Assembly: GCA_903853185.1 (NCBI GenBank)
Contig: CAINSX010000018.1
Span: 1 to 23,154, forward strand
DNA: 23,154 nucleotides
Direction of reading: 5' to 3'
From: an uncultured Opitutia bacterium
GTDB lineage: Bacteria > Verrucomicrobiota > Verrucomicrobiia > Opitutales > UBA953
Shown: positions 1-5,667 of the stretch, in pieces
Layout: each line of letters starts with the position of its first letter
How positions within the stretch are numbered: position 1 is the first letter of the stretch
Notes under the pieces: model-generated
Databases searched by the model: none
Seen by the model: the letters and a program-made list of their open reading frames with translations, nothing else
Told to the model about the DNA's origin: nothing
Program-made: the position numbers and the translations under genes

Positions 1-616
1 CGACGGTGCAGACGAAGGCGAGCATCGTGGCCATATTGGGCTCGATCATGCCAGCTCCCTTGGCGATGCCGGCGATGGTTACGGTCTTGCCATCCCAGAC
101 GAAACGAGCGGTGACGGACTTCGGACGGGTGTCGGAGGTGAGGATGGCGTTGGCGGAGCGCACGCCTTCGGCGGCGTCACGCGTGAGGCGGGAAGCGGAG
201 ACCTTGATGCCCTCGGCGACCTTGGTCATCGGGAGGAGTTCGCCGATACGGCCAGTGGAGCAGACGAGGAAGGCGTCGCTCGGAGCGCCCACGGCGGCGG
301 CGGCAAGCTTCGCCATTGCGATGGCGTCGGCATCGCCTTGGGCGGCCGTGCAGGCGTTCGCATTGCCGCTGTTGCCGACGATGCCCCGGATCTTATCTGC
401 TGAGACGGCGAGCACCTGCTGGCAGAAGCGCACCGGCGCGGCCTTCACGTCATTGGTCGTGAAGACGCCGGCGGCGGCGCACGGCGGCACGGCGACGACC
501 AGCGTCAGGGCCTGGCGGTCGAGGCCCGTCTGACGGAGGTCGCTGCCGGCGGCGCCGACGCGGAAGCCGGGTACGTCGGAGACGCCCGGCGAATCATTGG
601 TGAACTCGATGGACAT
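1..616 (-). CDS. argJ: ArgJ, bifunctional ornithine acetyltransferase / N-acetylglutamate synthase (partial)
   Basis: The first 205 residues are visible and the C-terminus lies beyond the left edge. ArgJ transfers the acetyl group from N-acetylornithine to glutamate, closing the cyclic arginine pathway in the cytoplasm; bifunctional forms also use acetyl-CoA. Family signatures visible are GVFTTN (about residues 50-55), GNSGNANACT (81-90), an ILTSDT segment (159-164) and the autoproteolysis site KGAGMIEPNMATML (about 186-199). In this family the Thr of MATML (here T197) becomes the N-terminal nucleophile of the beta chain after self-cleavage. The ATG at 616 lies 6 bases after the argC stop, so the two genes are surely co-transcribed, argC first. 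No Shine-Dalgarno sequence precedes it; translational coupling to argC is likely. Whether the enzyme is mono- or bifunctional cannot be told from this part. Confidence 0.95.
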   Translation of the reverse strand, partial: MSIEFTNDSPGVSDVPGFRVGAAGSDLRQTGLDRQALTLVVAVPPCAAAGVFTTNDVKAAPVRFCQQVLAVSADKIRGIVGNSGNANACTAAQGDADAIAMAKLAAAAVGAPSDAFLVCSTGRIGELLPMTKVAEGIKVSASRLTRDAAEGVRSANAILTSDTRPKSVTARFVWDGKTVTIAGIAKGAGMIEPNMATMLAFVCTV

Positions 617-622
617 GGGAAA

Positions 623-1672
623 TCAGCGGAGACCTTCGGACTCGTCCCAACCCATCATCAGGTTGAGGTTCTGGACCGCCTGACCGCCGGCGCCCTTCAG
701 GAGATTGTCGATCACCGAGGTGATGATGAGGTTGCCCGTACGCGCGTCGGCGACGACGGAGCAGGCGACCCGGTTCGTGTTGGCTACGTGGGCGGTGTCA
801 GGGAATTCGCCCGACTTGAGCAAGGTGACGAACGGCCGGCCGGCATAGGCTTTCTGCCACACAGCCTCGACCTGCGCGACGGTGACGCCGGGGGCGGGCA
901 CGACGATGGTGGTGGCGATACCCCGATGCATAGGTGCGAGGTGCGGATTGAACTGGACCACGACCGGCTGGCCGGCGGCCACGCCGAACTGCTCCTCGAT
1001 CTCGGCGATGTGCCGGTGACCGGGAATACCATAGGCCTTGATCGAGCTGTCGCGCTCGGAGAAGAGGAAAGCCACGTCGGCCTTCTTGCCGGCGCCGGAG
1101 ACGCCGCTGTACGAATTGATAATCAGCCGACCCGGCTCAGGCTTGAGCAATCCCGCGCGGAGAAGCGGCACCAGCGGCACCTGGATGCTGGTCGGGTAGC
1201 AACCCGGGCAGGCGATGAGCTTCGCGGATTTCCACGCGTCGTCGGTCTGGAGTTCCGGAATGACGTAACGCGCCTGCGCGGCGAGGGCCGGGGCCGGGTG
1301 GTCATGCCCGTAATACTTTTTGTATAAGCCGAGGTCGCGCAGACGGAAGTCGGCGGAGAGGTCGAGCACCCGCTTGCCGGCCGCGACGAGCGGCTGGGCA
1401 TATTCGGCGGCGACGCCATGCGGCAGCGCCAGGAACCAGACGTCCACGTCGGACTTCGCGCATTCTTCGGGCGAGGAGGCGGAAAACAGCAGGGACGGGT
1501 CCACGATGCCACGAAGGCGAGGGATCTCGTCGGCCACGGACTTGCCGGCCAAGGTGCGGGAACAGACCGCGGCGAGCCGGACCCGCGGGTGGCGGGCCAG
1601 GACGCGGACGAGCTCCTCCCCGGTGTAACCGGAGGCGCCGACGATGCCGACCTTGGTCAGGTTTTGGGTCAT
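623..1672 (-). CDS. argC: ArgC, N-acetyl-gamma-glutamyl-phosphate reductase
   Basis: The 349-residue protein catalyses NADPH-dependent reduction of N-acetylglutamyl phosphate to the semialdehyde, the third step of arginine synthesis. The N-terminal Rossmann motif GASGYTGEE (about 12-20) binds NADPH. The active-site loop ACPGCYPT (154-161) carries the catalytic Cys, here C158, and the conserved histidine segment GHRH lies at 218-221. Length matches the family (about 340-350). The ATG at 1672 starts directly at the conserved beta strand (VGIVGASG), and no upstream start is credible because the rpsI terminator lies 63 bases away. argJ follows after 6 bases. Between the terminator and this ATG I see no convincing promoter and no Shine-Dalgarno sequence, only a pyrimidine-rich CTATCTTCTC stretch. 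The family assignment is secure. Confidence 0.97.
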   Translation of the reverse strand: MTQNLTKVGIVGASGYTGEELVRVLARHPRVRLAAVCSRTLAGKSVADEIPRLRGIVDPSLLFSASSPEECAKSDVDVWFLALPHGVAAEYAQPLVAAGKRVLDLSADFRLRDLGLYKKYYGHDHPAPALAAQARYVIPELQTDDAWKSAKLIACPGCYPTSIQVPLVPLLRAGLLKPEPGRLIINSYSGVSGAGKKADVAFLFSERDSSIKAYGIPGHRHIAEIEEQFGVAAGQPVVVQFNPHLAPMHRGIATTIVVPAPGVTVAQVEAVWQKAYAGRPFVTLLKSGEFPDTAHVANTNRVACSVVADARTGNLIITSVIDNLLKGAGGQAVQNLNLMMGWDESEGLR

Positions 1673-1734
1673 GGCTTGAGAAGATAGGTGGGTTTGATGA
1701 CGAAGTGATGGCGGGACACAGGGAACTGGGCAAC

Positions 1735-1761
1735 AAAAAGGCCCCGGGGTGCCGGGGCCTT
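1735..1761 (-). terminator. Intrinsic terminator of the rplM-rpsI operon
   Basis: A perfect 10-bp stem AAGGCCCCGG / CCGGGGCCTT with a 4-base loop lies 25 bases beyond the rpsI stop. Read on the minus strand it is followed by a T-rich tract (the plus-strand AACAAAAA run). It separates the ribosomal operon from argCJ. Confidence 0.88.
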
Positions 1762-1785
1762 CGAGGGTTCCTGTCTCTTCGCGGA

Positions 1786-2184
1786 TTAACGCTTCGAGAA
1801 CTGGAAGCGCTTGCGGGCACCAGGGCGGCCGGGCTTCTTACGTTCGCGCATACGACCGTCGCGGGTAAGGAGACCTTCCTTCTTAAGAGGAGCGCGGAGG
1901 GTGGCGTCCATCTTCTGGATCGCGCGAGCGAGACCATGGGAGATGGCACCAGCCTGGCCGTTAGGGCCGCCGCCGATGACGCGGACGATGACGTCGAGCT
2001 GGCCGTCGAGGCCGGCGGTCGTGATCGGGAGGGTGGCGGACTTCACCAGGGCCTCGGTGTAGAGGTATTCTTCAACGGGCTTACCGTTGACGACGATGAC
2101 GCCGGTACCGCGGGAAAGGCGGATGCGGGCCGAGGCGGTCTTACGACGGCCGACAGCGAGGATGGCGGAGGACTTGGCGCTCAT
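1786..2184 (-). CDS. rpsI: 30S ribosomal protein S9
   Basis: The 132-residue protein is the small-subunit head protein S9 (uS9), whose C-terminal tail reaches the P-site tRNA. Visible hallmarks are the N-terminal AVGRRKTASARIRL, the central GGGPNGQAGAISHG segment and the invariant C-terminal QFSKR. Length is typical (about 130). It lies 19 bases downstream of rplM, the conserved bacterial rplM-rpsI pair, and ends before a strong terminator. The ATG at 2184 is the only sensible start. It is preceded by CTTATCTTTCTTAA rather than a Shine-Dalgarno sequence, which is unusual for a highly expressed gene. Confidence 0.98.
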   Translation of the reverse strand: MSAKSSAILAVGRRKTASARIRLSRGTGVIVVNGKPVEEYLYTEALVKSATLPITTAGLDGQLDVIVRVIGGGPNGQAGAISHGLARAIQKMDATLRAPLKKEGLLTRDGRMRERKKPGRPGARKRFQFSKR

Positions 2185-2203
2185 TTAAGAAAGATAAGGG
2201 CGA

Positions 2204-2647
2204 TTAGACCTTCTTAGCCTCGGGGAAAGGCTGAGGGTTGTTGGCAGCCTGGTCATGCTTATCGCCGGCGTAGACGCGCAGCTTAAGGAGCATGGCGTTA
2301 GCGAGGCGGTTCTTCGGGAGCATGCCCTTGACGGCATGGGTGACGATGAACTCCGGGCGACGCTCGCGCATGGCGGCGGCGGTGCGGCGGTAGGCGGTAC
2401 CGACCCAGCCGGTATAGAACATGTAGGTCTTGTCCTCTTCCTTGGAACCCGTGAGGCGGACCTTGTCGGCGTTGATCACGATGACGTAATCGCCGGTGTC
2501 GACGTGGGGGGTGTAGGTGGGCTTGTGGCGGCCGCGGAGAATATTGGCGATTTTGACAGCGAGACGGCCCAGGATCTGGTCCTTGGCGTCAACGACGTAC
2601 CAGGTCTTGTCCTTGAGCTGCACGTTCTTGGCTAGCGTGGTCTTCAT
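2204..2647 (-). CDS. rplM: 50S ribosomal protein L13
   Basis: The 147-residue protein is the early-assembling large-subunit protein L13 (uL13). Characteristic segments are WYVVDAKDQILGRLA near the N-terminus, the GDYVIVINADKV core, HAVKGMLPKNRLA and LRVYAG towards the C-terminus. The frame is open upstream to 2788, but that extension overlaps the downstream hairpin of the neighbouring gene and resembles no L13. The ATG at 2647 gives the normal family start (MKTTLAKN). The leader just before it is CCCTTTCCCTCTCT, pure pyrimidine with no Shine-Dalgarno sequence. It is the first gene of the rplM-rpsI operon, and rpsI follows after 19 bases. Confidence 0.98.
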   Translation of the reverse strand: MKTTLAKNVQLKDKTWYVVDAKDQILGRLAVKIANILRGRHKPTYTPHVDTGDYVIVINADKVRLTGSKEEDKTYMFYTGWVGTAYRRTAAAMRERRPEFIVTHAVKGMLPKNRLANAMLLKLRVYAGDKHDQAANNPQPFPEAKKV

Positions 2648-2662
2648 AGAGAGGGAAAGGGG

Positions 2663-2691
2663 GAAAATGAGAAAGCACCCCCCTCCGTCAA
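2663..2691 (-). promoter_or_regulatory. Possible rplM-rpsI promoter
   Basis: On the minus strand a TTGACG hexamer (2691-2686) lies at a 17-base spacing from a weak ATTTTC (2668-2663), placing transcription start only about 10 bases before the rplM ATG. The -35 match is good and the -10 match is poor. Its position between the upstream gene's terminator and rplM supports it, but this is only a candidate. Confidence 0.3.
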
Positions 2692-2738
2692 CACTCGAAT
2701 GCACCCTAGCGGGGGTGTGCCTGAAATAGGCCAAAAAC

Positions 2739-2771
2739 AAGGGAGGCGCGGCCTTAAGCCACGCCTCCCTT
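2739..2771 (-). terminator. Intrinsic terminator of the outer-membrane protein gene
   Basis: A 10-bp stem AAGGGAGGCG / CGCCTCCCTT, extended by GGC/GCC after one mismatch, lies 25 bases past the stop of the gene ending at 2797. On the minus strand it is followed by TGTTTTTGG. It insulates the gene from rplM. Confidence 0.87.
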
Positions 2772-2796
2772 CCCTGCCCTATAATCAAGGGGCGGC

Positions 2797-3561
2797 TTAG
2801 AAGCGGAAGTTGGCGAAGACGCGGGCCCAGACGGAGGAACCAGCGGTCTTGACCTGGCTGTCGGTATTATAGGCCCAATTAGCGCCCACCCCGAGCTCAG
2901 CACCCCGGCCAACCTGACGGGTGAGGTCGAGGGAGGCACCCAGGTAGCCGTAGGAGTTCTTAGAGGCGTAGACGGAGGCCGATGCATCGCTGAGACCGCC
3001 GTACACCTTGGTCACGACGTCGACGCCGGAGAGGCCGATGCTCGAACCAGCGAAGGTCTTGGAGCCGGCGACTTCCACGGTGAACTGCTGGAGGTCGAGG
3101 CTGTAGTAAGCGTAGATGGAAGGCTTGAGGGAAACGTTGGCGAAGGAGACGCCGGCGTAGACCTCCGAGTTCGAGGCGATCTGCGTGAAGCCATTCGAGG
3201 CGATGCTGTGCACCGTCGGAGCGGTCATGCGCTGAAAGCCGAGATCGACTTCGCCGAAGCCGTAATCCTTACGGGCGCCGAACGTGTAAGTGCGCTCCAT
3301 CGCGTCCGCGTTAAAGAAGTTAGCGTAGACCGAAGTGCCGGAGAGGCCCGGGACACTGTAATCGAGGGTGACGGCGGCCTGGAAGAGGCCATCGGTGGAG
3401 GAACGCTCGATACCGCGGAAAACGTTCTTGCCGCTCCACGAAGCGCTACCGCGCAGGGAGAGGTCGGTGGCGGAGGCCGCGACGGGCGCCGGAGCGGGGC
3501 TCTGGGCGTTGACTCCGGCGACGAAGACAGAGAGGGCGAGGGCGGTAAGGGCGTGCTTCAT
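2797..3561 (-). CDS. Outer-membrane beta-barrel protein, TorF/TIGR02001-like putative porin
   Basis: The 254-residue protein has a clear signal peptide: MKH, a hydrophobic core ALTALALSVFVAG, and a likely cleavage after VNA near residue 17. The mature part alternates polar and hydrophobic residues (for example SVYANFFNA, KTFAGSSIGLSG) and ends in NFRF, the terminal aromatic residue expected of Bam-assembled barrels. The segment SWSGKNVFRGIERSSTDGLF resembles the conserved 'Y/NVFRG' start of the TIGR02001 (Gcw_chp/TorF) family, which has this length. Substrate and function are unknown for the family. The ATG at 3561 is chosen because it begins the signal peptide; the frame is open to 3618, but that start would fall within the icd terminator hairpin. 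It follows icd but is separated from it by that terminator, so it probably has its own promoter. Confidence 0.8.
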   Translation of the reverse strand: MKHALTALALSVFVAGVNAQSPAPAPVAASATDLSLRGSASWSGKNVFRGIERSSTDGLFQAAVTLDYSVPGLSGTSVYANFFNADAMERTYTFGARKDYGFGEVDLGFQRMTAPTVHSIASNGFTQIASNSEVYAGVSFANVSLKPSIYAYYSLDLQQFTVEVAGSKTFAGSSIGLSGVDVVTKVYGGLSDASASVYASKNSYGYLGASLDLTRQVGRGAELGVGANWAYNTDSQVKTAGSSVWARVFANFRF

Positions 3562-3592
3562 AGAAGTGTTGTTTAGGCCTTTATTTCCGCCC

Positions 3593-3632
3593 AAAAACAA
3601 ACCGTTGGCAAGCCCCAAGGGGCCGCCAACGG
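3593..3632 (-). terminator. Compound intrinsic terminator after icd
   Basis: An outer 8-bp stem CCGTTGGC / GCCAACGG (3602-3609 with 3625-3632) encloses an inner GCCCC / GGGGC hairpin. On the minus strand it is followed by TTTGTTTTTGGG. It lies 32 bases past the icd stop and only 31 bases before the start codon of the next gene, so that gene's promoter must overlap it or lie in the remaining short gap. Confidence 0.85.
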
Positions 3633-3664
3633 CGAGGTGCAGATAATGTGGCGAACTGAAACGA

Positions 3665-4918
3665 TTACATCGACGCGATGATCGCGTCGCCGAACTCCGA
3701 GCACTTGATCTCGGTGGCGCCCTGCATCTGACGGGCGAAGTCGTAGGTCACGCGACCGCCGCCGATCGCGCCGTTGAGGCCCTTGAGCACGAGGTCGGCC
3801 GCTTCGATCCAACCCATGTAGCGGAGCATCATCTCACCGGAGAGCACGACGGAGCCCGGGTTGACGACGTCCTTGTTGGCGTACTTCGGAGCGGTGCCGT
3901 GCGTGGCCTCGAAGATGGCGTGGCCGGTGAGGTAATTGATGTTGCCGCCCGGAGCGATGCCGATGCCGCCGACCTGCGCCGCGAGGGCGTCGGAGAGGTA
4001 GTCGCCGTTAAGATTGAGGGTCGCGATGACATCGAAGTCCGTCGGGCGGGTGAGAATCTGCTGGAGGGTGATGTCGGCGATGGCGTCCTTGATGATCAGA
4101 CCGGCACCGGGCTTACCTTCCGGGATCTTGCACCAGGGACCGCCGTCGATTTCTTCGGCGCCGAACTCGCTCTTGGCGAGGTCGTAGCCCCACTTCATGA
4201 AGGCACCTTCGGTGTACTTCATGATATTGCCCTTATGAACAAGGGTCAGCGACTTGCGCTTGTTGGCGATGGCGTACTGGATGGCCGAACGGATCAGGCG
4301 CTCGGAACCTGGGCGAGAGACCGGCTTGATTCCGAGGCCCACGGTTTCGGGCTGCTCGGCACCGAAGCGGATCTTCTTAAATTCCTTCGGGAAGTTCGTC
4401 TTGATGAAGTCGAGGGTCTTGAGGGCGATCTCCGAACCGGCTTCGAAGTCGATACCGGCGTAGATGTCCTCGGTGTTCTCGCGGAAGATCACCATGTCGA
4501 CCTTGCCGGGATTCTTCACCGGAGAAGGCACGCCGGTGAACCACTGCACAGGGCGGAGGCAGACGTAGAGGTCGAGCTGCTGACGCAGAGCGACGTTAAG
4601 GGAGCGGATGCCGCCGCCGGTGGGCGTGGTGAGCGGGCCCTTGATGCCGACGAGGTAGTCGCGGAAGGCGGTGAGGGTCGCCTCAGGCAGCCAATCGCCG
4701 GTCGCCTTGAAGGACTTCTCGCCTGCGAGGACTTCGAGCCACTCGATCTTGCGCTTGCCGGCGTAGGCTTTGGCGACCGCGGCATCGAGGACGCGGACGG
4801 AGGCGCGCCAGATGTCCGGACCAGTGCCGTCGCCTTCGATGAAGGGGACGATCGGATGATCAGGGACGGTCAGTTTGCCGTTGGCGATCGTGATACGGCC
4901 GGATGCGGGGGAGCTCAT
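3665..4918 (-). CDS. icd: Isocitrate dehydrogenase, NADP-dependent
   Basis: The 417-residue protein matches the E. coli Icd type closely in order and spacing. It oxidatively decarboxylates isocitrate to 2-oxoglutarate in the TCA cycle, which also supplies glutamate to the arg and pro genes in this window. Substrate-site residues lie in IRSLNVALRQ, with S106, N108 and R112 equivalent to E. coli S113, N115 and R119, followed by FRENTEDIYAGI and LVHKGNIMKYTEGAF. NADP preference is supported by APKYA (Lys-Tyr binding the 2'-phosphate) and YDFAR near the C-terminus. The regulatory phospho-serine equivalent is present, but no aceK is in view. The ATG at 4918 gives the family length; an in-frame extension to 5047 crosses the upstream gene's terminator. 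No Shine-Dalgarno sequence is present, and CTGTCTTCTTACC precedes the start. Confidence 0.97.
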   Translation of the reverse strand: MSSPASGRITIANGKLTVPDHPIVPFIEGDGTGPDIWRASVRVLDAAVAKAYAGKRKIEWLEVLAGEKSFKATGDWLPEATLTAFRDYLVGIKGPLTTPTGGGIRSLNVALRQQLDLYVCLRPVQWFTGVPSPVKNPGKVDMVIFRENTEDIYAGIDFEAGSEIALKTLDFIKTNFPKEFKKIRFGAEQPETVGLGIKPVSRPGSERLIRSAIQYAIANKRKSLTLVHKGNIMKYTEGAFMKWGYDLAKSEFGAEEIDGGPWCKIPEGKPGAGLIIKDAIADITLQQILTRPTDFDVIATLNLNGDYLSDALAAQVGGIGIAPGGNINYLTGHAIFEATHGTAPKYANKDVVNPGSVVLSGEMMLRYMGWIEAADLVLKGLNGAIGGGRVTYDFARQMQGATEIKCSEFGDAIIASM

Positions 4919-4931
4919 GGTAAGAAGACAG

Positions 4932-4963
4932 ATAACAAACCGTGTCCGGGGGGTCTGTTTCAA
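4932..4963 (-). promoter_or_regulatory. Likely icd promoter
   Basis: On the minus strand TTGAAA (4963-4958) is followed after 18 bases by TTTGTTA. The arrangement, including a shared CAGACCCCC in the spacer, recurs upstream of tRNA-Asp (17907-17937). It predicts a start about 9-10 bases before the icd ATG. The -10 is not a good TATAAT match, so the call rests on the recurrence and on the position just after a terminator. Confidence 0.45.
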
Positions 4964-4986
4964 GCCTATACGCTGGCGGGGTATAC

Positions 4987-5021
4987 GGGAAAAAGAAAAG
5001 GACCCCCTTGCGAGGGTCCTT
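4987..5021 (-). terminator. Intrinsic terminator of the ribbon-helix-helix/lysine-tail gene
   Basis: A perfect 8-bp stem AAGGACCC / GGGTCCTT (4998-5005 with 5014-5021) lies 58 bases past the stop at 5080. On the minus strand it is followed by TTCTTTTTCCC. Confidence 0.8.
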
Positions 5022-5079
5022 GTTATGACCGGGAGTGCCGGCGCCATCCGCCCCGAGGGACGGAAAAGACTAGGAAGAA

Positions 5080-5475
5080 TTACTTCTTCTTAGCTTTGGT
5101 GGCCTTCTTGGCGCTCTTCTTAGCAGCAGCCTTCTTTTTAGCCATAGGTGTGTCCTTTTTTTGGATCGTTGTTGGGTTTGAGGGCAGCGCCTGAAGCGCC
5201 ACCCTGACGATTCGCCCCACGCTCACCCGGGCGTTGCGCGCCTGGCGGGTGATACGAGTACGGAGCTCCGACGGTACGCGGAAAGAAACCTGGCGGGACC
5301 GGGTGGTCTCCAGGGAAGGACGGGAGTCATCGTAACGGTCGAGCGCGTGACGGATCACTTCGCTCAAGGTGCTCAAACCAGACCGATGCTGAAAGGCGAC
5401 CACCTCGGAATGAAGCTTCGGGGGAAGCGACACAGTGATGAGACTTTCGCTCGGGGTTTCGGTTCGGTTCGTCAC
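5080..5475 (-). CDS. Tandem ribbon-helix-helix protein with a lysine/alanine tail
   Basis: From a GTG start the protein has 131 residues in three parts. Residues about 11-45 (ITVSLPPKLHSEVV ... LSEVIRHALDRY) form a CopG/Arc-type ribbon-helix-helix. A second one lies at about 60-97 (QVSFRVPSELRTRI ... VGRIVRVALQAL). The last 21 residues (MAKKKAAAKKSAKKATKAKKK) are only K, A, S, T and the leading M, like histone-H1-type tails. Ribbon-helix-helix proteins are usually dimeric DNA-binding repressors; two units in one chain and a polycationic tail suggest strong DNA contact. It is divergent from the metal ATPase gene and could regulate it. The start is uncertain: GTG 5475 begins just before the first fold, while the frame also opens with a TTG at 5526. 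The tail may also be made alone from the internal ATG at 5145. No specific gene name can be given. Confidence 0.72.
   Translation of the reverse strand: MTNRTETPSESLITVSLPPKLHSEVVAFQHRSGLSTLSEVIRHALDRYDDSRPSLETTRSRQVSFRVPSELRTRITRQARNARVSVGRIVRVALQALPSNPTTIQKKDTPMAKKKAAAKKSAKKATKAKKK
5143..5162 (-). promoter_or_regulatory. Internal Shine-Dalgarno/ATG and slippery A AAA AAG at the tail junction
   Basis: On the minus strand a run of seven A (5162-5156) followed by G reads, in the gene's frame, as (CA)A AAA AAG, the dnaX-type -1 slippery heptamer. The overlapping AAGGA lies 7 bases before an in-frame ATG at 5145, one of the few good Shine-Dalgarno/start pairs in the window. That ATG would give a 21-residue peptide (5145-5080) identical to the tail. 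A -1 shift would instead end after five more codons at TAA. Use of either element is not demonstrated. Confidence 0.4.
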
Positions 5476-5482
5476 GTTGCGG

Positions 5483-5527
5483 TTAACTCTTGATAAGATA
5501 CATAGGTATAACCCGCGCTTGCGCAAG
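5483..5527 (+). promoter_or_regulatory. Divergent control region: promoter-like elements and dyads
   Basis: TTAACT (5483-5488) and TATAAC (5507-5512) with an 18-base spacer form a candidate promoter for the ATPase gene. The same stretch holds a perfect palindrome CTTGCGCAAG (5518-5527), the dyad TCTT-GAT-AAGA (5488-5498) and the arms GGTTA/TAACC (5481-5485 and 5509-5513). These are suitable operator sites for a ribbon-helix-helix repressor. This is an AT-rich island between the two divergent genes; a minus-strand promoter could overlap it. Confidence 0.42.
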
Positions 5528-5667
5528 AGGAAACTTTCATGTCACCGGAACGTCTCCGACGACGCGTAAAAAATCTGTTCGCGCGACGTCTCGTAAACAT
5601 GAATTCGATACGGCCGGAGACCGTGCGAGCAGTTGACCGATGCGATGTGCGACGACAGGATGACGTC

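Noticed and set aside
3562..3618. Extended N-terminus of the outer-membrane protein from 3618
   Set aside because: It would precede a perfect signal peptide and overlap the icd terminator hairpin.
3899..5194. A 431-codon open frame on the plus strand
   Set aside because: It runs antisense to icd and shows only composition-driven residues (G, D, V, E). Icd on the other strand is unmistakable.
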